A stretch of 64,000 bases of DNA from Capra hircus (Eukaryota > Chordata > Mammalia > Artiodactyla > Bovidae): the NCBI RefSeq assembly GCF_001704415.2, contig NC_030811.1, positions 55,479,591 to 55,543,590 of the forward strand, written 5' to 3'. This document shows, one piece after another, positions 56,410 to 64,000 of this stretch. The notes beneath the pieces were generated by a model. That model was not told the DNA's origin. It was given only the letters and a program-made list of their open reading frames with translations, and did no database searches. Within the stretch, counting starts at the first letter, position 1. Every line of letters starts with the position of its first letter. A program made the position numbers and the translations under genes.

Positions 56410-56787
56410 GCTAAAAGAATATAATCTGGCATATCTATACAATCCATCATGCAAAAAACATGGTAGGCATTTCATAAGCAATGCAGAATTTCAATATCTG
56501 TACATTTGCTCAAATAAAAGATAAACAAAGGCTGAAAAGTGACAGCTTGGGATTAAAGAATGCAGAAGGAGCCAACTTTCTTCCCCAGGATCATGACTTC
56601 CAATGCCAAGAAGCACAGCGAAGAAAGCACAACCACAGTTGCAGGACTACCACTGAAGGTACTGACAGACAGGTGAGGACCATCATGTGTGGGTTGATCC
56701 ACTGGAGGCCACAACCTCATGCTCAGTTTCACTGTGTGTCCAAATGGCTCTGGGCAGCAAGCACTAATGTACCTGTATACAAACAAG

Positions 56788-57003
56788 TGGGCTTCCCAGG
56801 TGGCTCAGCAGTAAAGAATCTGCCTACCAATGCAGGAGATGCTGGTTCCGTCCCTGGGTTGGGAAGATCCCCTGGAGAAGGAAATGGCAACCCACTCCAG
56901 TATTCTTGCCTAGAAAATCCCACAGACAGAGGAGCCTAATAGGCTACAGTCCACGGGGTCACAAGAGAGTTAGACATGACTGAGCGACTAAACAACAACA
57001 ATA
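56788..57003 (+). mobile_element. Bov-tA SINE in the PDE1C 3' region
   Basis: GTGGGCTTCCCAGGTGGCTC, then GCTGGTTCCGTCCCTGGG, and the body to GACATGACTGAGCGACTAAA followed by CAACAACAA. Confidence 0.92.
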
Positions 57004-58147
57004 CAGGTAGGAATTATCTATTGAGTTAACCTAATTCAGGTGGATGTGACTCCAGCCTAAGGAAGTAGGCTCAGGCATCAAGCAAGGAGTTAAGAATTAC
57101 AATTGCTTCCTTAAGGAAGTTACAGTGATTTTCCTTTCTGTATACTAATTAAATTTCCCTGAAATACTATCATAAAGCACATTGTAAATAAATTGCTCAA
57201 TAGCATGATGGGCACTAAACTCTGGTGCTAACTCAACTTGCAAAGCTGTGGTTTATCGGAAATAAACGTGGAGAAAGAGGAGAAAACAAGCCCTTTACAA
57301 TCAGATCCCAAAGGCTGTGGCTCAGGGCACAGACCTCCCTTTGAGAGGCATCCCAGAGAGTTTTCCTGGCTGTGAGATGCTGGTAGCAACCTCTGTTGTG
57401 GATTTATGACCCTCCAGGTTCAGCAATAGCATCCGAACCCAGTAATCCCTAATCTTCATCATAAAAGGAAAGAGTGGGAGTTGTGAAGCCCACTTTCTAA
57501 GTAAGCAAACAGAGGCTTTTCAAGGTGATGCCATATAGACAGGGCTTGCAGCTAGCTATATTCAGGACAGGCCTGGAGGTCAGACCTGCCCGACAACAAA
57601 CCTGAAGTTTTCCACTGCACCAGACTATTTCCAAAGGGATCAAAAGCTATTTCTGACTTTGAAACCCTCCTTACCATTTCTGTGAATTTAGTCCCAAAGT
57701 AAAAACTCTAGGGAAACTTACTGAAGGGCTAAAATATGCCACCATACAGAAAGGTAAGTTACAGACTTCCATGCCGCCCACAGCTGTGAGATCAACTGGG
57801 CTCCCAAAGAGACTTAGATATGCGGTCTATTGGGAAGATGACCAGAAATTTTACTTAAAGATACTTCTAACCTTATGGAGAAAAATCAGGAAATAAGGAA
57901 TTCAAATTAGGCTCAGCATTTTATATTCTCCTGAAGGAGGACCATGAGACTAAACGGACGTCTCCTGGGTCAATGTTAAAGCACTCTGAGGCATGGGCAT
58001 CCCATTGACTCCTGGCATTGTCTACTGTGAGTGAAGATGAAGGACTGGAGGAGAGCAGAGCCAAAATGCATCTCCTCCCAACTCTCCAGTCCTGACAGTG
58101 AGGCAATCGGGCATAAGGCTTACAGTGAGAAACAAAATAAATACTTG

Positions 58148-58258
58148 GGAATTCCCTGGCAGGCCAGTGGTTAGGACTCCACACTTTCACTGCCAAGGAT
58201 CTGGGTTCAATCCCCAGTCAGATAACTAAGACCCTACAACCCGTGCAGCAAAAAAAGA
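58148..58258 (+). mobile_element. CHR-like SINE (short)
   Basis: GGGAATTCCCTGGCAGGCCA, then GGGTTCAATCCCCAGTCAG, and an A-rich end GCAGCAAAAAAAGAAAGAAT. Confidence 0.82.
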
Positions 58259-58881
58259 AAGAATGAAGACAAGGGTCTTTTTTTTTTCACTTGGACCTGC
58301 TTTGTGAAGCCTAAGTTCAGAAGTACCTATGAATACAGCTCATCAGTCTTCCTTTCCCTTTAAGATTGCTTCATTCAGAAGTACAACTTTTGGTTGGAAT
58401 GCATTTACTTTGAAAATTCTGTTTTTTGATGAATTTTAAATATTTGTATTGAAAATTAGAAATGATGTTTTAAACAGTGCATTTCTTAAAAACAATAATT
58501 ATTATTAAACCTATATTTTCATTGAGGCAAATTAATTTCCAGGGATGAAAAAAGTGTCAGTGGGAGGGATCTCATTTTTTCTGAACAGGTTGCATCCTTT
58601 TAACTTTGGTCCAATTTAGACTTTGAAAGATCTATACCGATAAAAGCCACAGGAGACAACTCTTACTGGTTTGCTGCTAGAGGCTGCCCAAATCCTGTGA
58701 CTGATGGATCAGAATAGCAAAGGGGAAGCTCACATACAGTCTTCACCATGCCTTGGTGGAGTCAACAACGATAGTGCCAGCCTCAAAGGCCTCCAGAGTT
58801 CCTGGAGGCATAACCGGCTGTGGCTGGTGAGTGGGCAGAGGCAGCTGAGCAGGCCTCTCCTTCACTCCCTCTTCCCCAGGC

Positions 58882-59051
58882 CTATTTCCTGTTCCAGTTA
58901 TGAGAGATGTTCTGAATCTTTTTCATTTTGATCCTCTGATCCAGCATCTTGTACCTTGCAGGATGTTCATCAGTTTTCTTTGGGACTGAAGGTGCATAGG
59001 AGCTAGACGCATAAGCAGGGCGTTTAAAGTGACGCAGCGGAGGCTTGATGA
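58882..59051 (-). CDS. PDE1C: PDE1C last coding exon (C-terminal 56 residues)
   Basis: Read on the minus strand, an AG at 59053-59052 follows a pyrimidine-rich tract (TGTCTGTCTTCCTTTGC). Then comes a phase-1 exon giving (V)IKPPLRHFKRPAYASSSY and, after a Pro/Lys stretch, DEHPARYKMLDQRIKMKKIQ and NISHNWNRK, with stop TAG at 58884-58882. I recognise this as the C-terminus of the long isoforms of PDE1C, the Ca2+/calmodulin-stimulated phosphodiesterase that hydrolyses cAMP and cGMP. The catalytic HD domain lies in exons outside the window. The segment is basic and disordered. Position and minus orientation next to PPP1R17 agree with the known mammalian gene order. The remaining upstream exons were searched for by eye and not found before 64000. 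Confidence 0.9.
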
Positions 59052-59596
59052 CTGGAGCCATGCAAAGGAAGACAGACAACGGTTAGCCTCACCAATGACA
59101 CAGTGTGCCCGAGTCCTGTGGGCAACTTCCTGGCCCCGAAACACGTTTGTTTTCTTTAAAAGCAGGAAACAAACAGGGTTGAACTCTCACTAGAAACCTT
59201 ATTGCAAATAGATGAATAGGCACGTTCTTACCTTGGCCATTCACTTAAAATAAATAAAGACAATTTCCTAGAGATAGACAGTGATGACGCTAGAATACAA
59301 AGATTCTGTGACAATGAATGGATGAATTTAAGGAAGTAAGAGCGAGCAGCGGTGTCACTTTGGGAAAGAGTACAGTAAACACAGGTGAGCACAGCCGTGT
59401 TGTTAATCAGCACTTACCACTGCATGTAAGCTTCTGCGGTTGCAAAGCAGCATGTAATCCTGGAGTGCTAATAAGAAGCACATCACCACTGAGAAAATAT
59501 TCACAAAGTCCATGTATAAAGGTCTAGTAACCAGAATATAGAAAGAACTTCTTAAACTCAACAAAAGGAAACAAAAAACCCACTTTAAAAATAAGG

Positions 59597-59937
59597 GCTT
59601 CCCTGGTGGCTCAGTGGTAAAGAGTACGCCTGCTTATGCAGGAGACATGGGTTCGATGACTGGTCCAGGAAGATGCCACATGTCTCAGAGCAACAAAGCC
59701 CGTACTCTGCAGCTACTGAGCCCGTGCTCTAGAACCTGGGAGCCGCAGCTACTGAGCCCGTGCGCCGCAACTACTGAAGTCCAAGCGCCCGAGAGTCCAC
59801 GCTCCACAGCAAAAGAAGCGAGCGCAGTGCGAGGCTCACACACCACCACCAGAGAGTAGCCTCTGCCTCCCACAGCTAGAGAAAAGCCCACACAGTGACA
59901 AGGCTAGTACAGCCAAAAGGAATACATATTTTTAACA
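59597..59937 (+). mobile_element. CHR-like SINE, long form
   Basis: GGGCTTCCCTGGTGGCTCAG, then GGGTTCGATGACTGG, repeated CTACTGAGCCCGTGC units and a CACAGCTAGAGAAAAGCCCA end. It is similar to the copy at 31.4 kb. Confidence 0.87.
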
Positions 59938-60317
59938 GTAAGTAAATACCAGCAAAAACCTGAACAGACTCCTTGCCAAAGAAGATATACACACAGCCAA
60001 AAAGCATGGGCAAAGATGCTCAACAATTTTTGCCATTCAGGAATTGCAAATTAAAATAACAATGATATATATATATACCTACATATCTACTAGGAAGTAG
60101 TACTGTTGAATGAAAAAAAGCATATATACATCTAATCTTACATTATAAAAACATATAAGTGTGTACGTAGGAAAATCTGGGAGGACATACATTTAAACCA
60201 TAGAAGTGGTTATCTCAGAGTAGTATAACATTGCAATTTTATTTCTTTTTGGTTATATACATTTTCTATTTTTTCTACGATGATCAAGTTTCAGTGATCA
60301 CATTACTAAATTTTTTT

Positions 60318-60881
60318 AAAAGAAACATACTTTTTAAAAAAAAATCCCCTTTTTAATTTTTCATTATTTTAAAATATAAATTTATTTATTTTAATTGGAG
60401 GTTAATTACTTTACAATATTGTATTGGTTTTGCCATATATCAACATGAATCCACCACAGGTATATACATGTTCCCCATCCTGAACCCCTCTCCCTCCTCC
60501 CTCCCCGTACCATCCCTCTAGGTTATCCCAGTGCACCAGCCCCAAGCATTCTGTGTCCTGCATCGAACCTGGACTGGTGATTCATTTCATATATGATATT
60601 ATACATGTTTCAATGCCATTCTCCCAAATCATCCCACCCTCTCCCTCTCTCTCAGAGTCCAAAAGAGTGTCCTATACATCTGTGTCTCTTTTGCTGTCTC
60701 GCATAAGGGGTTATCGTTACCATCTTTCTAAATTCCATATATATGCGTTAGTGTACTCTATTGGTGTTTTTCTTTCTGGCTTACTTTACTCTGTATAATA
60801 GGCTCCAGTTTCATCCACCTCATTAGAACTGATTCAAATGTATTCTTTTTAATGGCATACTACTTTAAAAGGAAACATACT
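60318..60881 (-). mobile_element. L1 3' UTR insertion (antisense) with target-site duplication
   Basis: The insert (about 60332-60866) opens on the + strand with a TTTATTTATTTTAATTGGAG tail side and CACAGGTATATACATGTTCC. It ends near ACTCAGTATAA-type coding remnants (CATCCACCTCATTAGAACTG). AAAAGAAACATACT (60318-60331) and AAAAGGAAACATACT (60867-60881) flank it, a duplication differing by one base. It is homologous to the 3' end of the L1 at 23.8-24.9 kb. Confidence 0.9.
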
Positions 60882-63273
60882 ATTAAAAATCTCTTCAACA
60901 GAATCAAGTATCAGAGCTATTGAATAAAATCATATATAACAGAAAGTCAGGAAAACTGAGCTTACTCTGAGCTTTAGTCCTAGACCTTTCAGAGCACTCG
61001 TTGCTGAGTATACTTTTCATAGCCTAGAGATTAATATTCATTCATCAACTTCTTAGAGCACTTTCTGTGTGTCCTGAACAAAAGAGGCAGAAACCTCTGC
61101 CCTCATGGGGCTTTCATTCCAGGGACCCCCTCTGAAACCTGTGACTTGTTTAAAGAAGGAAGTGTTCAGTCATAATAAGTGATGATATTACTACAGGCTG
61201 CATACTACCCACACCAACTTTGCCCTTACAATTTAGACTAACACATAGTTAAGATCTTCAGCAAACGGTCCTGTAGTGTCATAATAATGTACATACAGAA
61301 GAAAGTTTCATTCTGTTTCTTGGGGTAAACAAGAGATCACAGCATAAAACCCTCTATGAACAAATATAAAAAGAGTCCTGTTACCCTGGAGAATGGAAGA
61401 GAAACAGGTGAGGGCCTCGAATTAAAAGCTGATTGTCCCACATCTGGGCTAGCTGATATACTGCTCTTTAAGTCACAACCCCTCTCCGTATTCATTCTAT
61501 TTTCACTACTCAGCATGAACCCAGCCAAAGTATTATTGAATTTCCCACTTCTCAGCATGAAGAAACATTTACCGTTTGCTAGAATTCTGATTGTCAGAAC
61601 AGAAACTCTCCTTGCCACTGGAGCTGCTGCAAATAGTCGGACCCGCTGATAGAGATAGGCTCCCCACAGAGACTGTGGAAATACTCGTGCCTGCTGTCAC
61701 CCTCACTCAAAATGTGGGAAAAAAGAAGAATTCATAAGTGCTGTTTGTACACACTGATTGCCTTCCGCCTCTACAGGGGACTGTGATTTGACGACAGGGC
61801 AAAACACCAGCACCTGCGAGGAGCACAGGACCTTTCTTGATTTTAATGAGGACCTTTCTTCTGGGATGATGCTGTGGCCACTTAAGGACTCTTCATCTTT
61901 TGGCTATTCCTGAGCTATTTCTGGAAGGGGGGGTGGTCCTTTCCCTTTCAATGACTGGATGCCTCCCACAGTTGAACCCAAGCAGTAGTGTTACAATCTT
62001 CCTCCACTTACCCACCCCCAAACCCTCCCCACTCAGGCAGAGAAGAACCAAACTGGGAACAGAACCCCCTTCCCTTCATATGCTTGATTATCAGCAATTT
62101 GGACCTTTTCCCTCTTGGGGACACAAAGTCTGCCGTCGTCTCCTAGAGCAATTTACTTGGAGAAAATTACCTCATTAGCTAATGCAGATTTGACAAAGGC
62201 AAATATCTGCAGTGAACTTGGGAAAGTCATTCTCTATATTACTGAGTACTTTCAAGTGTGCTTAGGAAAAGGAAAGTTCCAGACAAGAACTGACACATCA
62301 TCCTTTATTTGACAATTAACACACAATGTTTGTTTTTCATAGAAGTGATGCTCCTTTAGGAGTTTTAGTCCTCATTTGTTTAAATCTTATTTTTTCATAA
62401 ACGCAAAGGTGTTTTCATTCTCATTTATTCTTTTTCATTCCTCCCAAAGTGTCTATGACTTTCACCCTTTCCCCTGCCAGCATCAACCTTTTATTCTGTC
62501 TGTCTCTAAGACCCCTTGGCTCAGTAGCTACCTTCCCCCGCCCCCACCTCCACCATAGGAAACTAATGCAGAGAATTCTTCAGAAAATAGATAGAGATTT
62601 ATTCACATATTGAATTAATATAGCTGTTGGTTGGATTCAGATGTTGAAATATGAATGAAGTTTTTTGAGTTGCTTGTTTGATTGTGTATACTGATTCTCC
62701 AAGTACCCTTCAATCAAGTTGCAAATGTGGTCAGCATTGCTGGGGGAGCAAGGGGTTCCTCGGTCAAGTGTAACTGGGTTAAACTAGTATGATCATGGCA
62801 GGACTTCTCCAAGACCTAACTGAAGGTGGCATGGGTTGTGAATCCCTAAGAACACCCAGTGGCATGTGGTTTTCTCAATTTCATTAGGCTAAGGAGCCCC
62901 CTTTATCAGGAGCATGCCACTCTTTCACAAAGACTGGGTTGTTAATTCATCATTCCTGTTGCTATCATATCATATCATGTATTTTACTAATTCAGCATGC
63001 CCTGTTGTCTGCACAGAGAGCAGGCAGAAAGAATGGTGGCTAGTACTCATCTAATCTAGGTGCAGCCCAATTTCTGTGGTTAAATCAAAATCTGCATTAG
63101 AACTCAACTCTGTGTGTTTGGTTCCCCACAACTGCAGTGCCATCTTTTGGAACCCACTGCACTGGCGGCAGCAGCAACTTGGAGAATTTCTGAAACTTTG
63201 CTGCAGAGCACTGCCTCCAAAGACAGCAACTTGGTTCACTTTTAGCTTCTGAAAAATTCTAACATTGGTACCT

Positions 63274-63303
63274 TAAAAAAAAAAAAAAGAAAAGAAAATA
63301 AAA
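63274..63303. repeat. A-rich run
   Basis: A homopolymer A tract of 14 bases followed by GAAAAGAAAATAAAA, probably the remains of a retroposon tail. Confidence 0.7.
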
Positions 63304-63689
63304 CAGAAGTGTTGAGCATGTGTTTTCTTCTCTTTCAAAGATAATGCCATTACATGATCTTGAAAAAACCTGGACACATTTTCTCTTCATTTACACATAC
63401 CACATACACTAAACCCAACAAGGTAAAAAATACTCTTTTGTTGCCTCTTAAATGCTGTTTCACATGGAGAACAAAATCCCCTTGCCACACATTCCCTTTC
63501 TGAAATCCATGTCTCTTGGTATCTATCTGAAACTTGATGCTAAGTCCTTATAAAAATGTACACAAATCATCCATGAGTTTTGAATTGCAAGGGATTGACA
63601 TGTTAAAATTCATTCTATGGAGGATGGAATGATGTAAGAACTGAGTCTGTGATTTTTATTTCAGGATCTCCGATGATAAAATTATATAT

Positions 63690-63850
63690 CTGACATACAT
63701 CATATACTAGGCATGATGCAAAGAATTTAATATGAACCAGCCTTTAATCTTCACTACAATCCAACAGGGAGGCACTATTATCACCTCCTTTTTGAGTGAG
63801 AAAACAGAGGTGTAAAGAGCTTAACAAAAAGTTTACACACATGTTAAAAG
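63690..63850. repeat. MIR-like remnant
   Basis: CATATACTAGGCATGATGCA, then GGAGGCACTATTATCACCTC and GAGAAAACAGAGGTGTAAAG, follow the MIR core order. Confidence 0.5.
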
Positions 63851-64000
63851 TCTTGATTCTGGGTTCACAGCCAAGTGGTCTGAACTCAGACCTCCAATAT
63901 TTAAAATAACCTGAGACCTAAGTTCAGGGTGAGTTTTAATGACTACCATAATAAATTAAAATATATCTGAGTATGTATCTGTGATACATAGGATTCCTGA

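Larger units (their letters stand above)
56385..58881 (-). other. PDE1C: PDE1C 3' UTR (probable extent)
   Basis: This is sequence downstream (minus strand) of the PDE1C stop codon. No canonical AATAAA on the minus strand occurs until 56404-56409, so a UTR of about 2.5 kb is inferred. It includes a sense-strand Bov-tA (56788-57003) and a CHR-like SINE (58148-58258), which would be transcribed in antisense. Transcripts may end earlier at a non-canonical signal. Confidence 0.45.
59054..64000 (-). other. PDE1C: PDE1C intron (last intron, partial)
   Basis: Sequence to the right of the last PDE1C exon is intron up to the window edge. It carries a CHR-like SINE, an AT microsatellite, an inserted L1 3' end, an L2-like phrase (near 61035-61115) and a MIR-like remnant. 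I found no further PDE1C exon; open frames such as 61337-61618 (minus) and 61900-62178 (plus) have no family resemblance. Confidence 0.65.

Noticed and set aside
59080..59144. Minus-strand open frames extending PDE1C upstream of 59051
   Set aside because: They cross the AG acceptor at 59053-59052 and its pyrimidine tract, and the residues there do not continue the PDE1C pattern.
61393..61412. ATGGAAGAGAAACAG followed by GTGAGG, resembling a short first coding exon with donor
   Set aside because: No partner exon, no promoter context and no similarity to a known protein. It is in sense orientation inside the last intron of PDE1C and is most simply chance.
1..64000. CRISPR array, operon, integrase or prokaryotic defence system
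   Set aside because: The window is mammalian genomic DNA. No evenly spaced direct repeats with unique spacers and no bacterial-type gene packing were seen.

Overview
The window comes from the nuclear genome of a bovid ruminant (cattle, sheep or goat type). The sequence is littered with Bov-tA/Bov-A2 SINEs, BovB (RTE) LINE fragments, ruminant-type L1 ends and cetartiodactyl CHR-like SINEs, and both genes are split by GT-AG introns. The exact species cannot be told from the sequence alone.

Two protein-coding genes are present. PPP1R17 (G-substrate, a PKG substrate that becomes a PP1/PP2A inhibitor) is on the + strand from the left edge to about 19.5 kb. It has a probable non-coding exon 1 (1-136), a start exon (CDS 5960-6041), two duplicated 153-bp exons (9201-9353 and 10645-10797) and a terminal exon (CDS 18243-18322). 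The four coding pieces join in phase to exactly 155 codons, with the two RRKDTPALH phosphorylation motifs placing Thr at residues 68 and 119. The last coding exon of PDE1C is on the - strand at 58882-59051, with its 3' UTR running leftward (probable poly(A) signal 56404-56409); sequence to its right is PDE1C intron. The two genes are convergent, tail to tail, about 37 kb apart. This matches the known mammalian neighbourhood of the two genes.

Layout: 0-19.5 kb is PPP1R17 with repeats in its introns. 19.5-56.4 kb is intergenic and made largely of transposon debris: a 5'-truncated L1 with an 18-bp target-site duplication, an ancient L1 split by BovB and SINE insertions, an ERV-type solo LTR at 43.3-44.6 kb, two copies of an unnamed LTR-like repeat at 47.1 and 48.6 kb, and a BovB at 49.6-51.9 kb whose 5' half is inverted (twin priming). 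56.4-59.05 kb is the PDE1C 3' end, and 59.05-64 kb is PDE1C intron containing a CHR-like SINE and an inserted L1 3' end.

No operon, CRISPR array, RNA gene or novel system was found. The most interesting points are the exon duplication behind the two phospho-sites of PPP1R17, the dated nesting of the retroelements, and the twin-primed BovB with a tiny BovB fragment at its inversion junction. Repeat edges are by eye and accurate to roughly 10-20 bp except where target-site duplications fix them.
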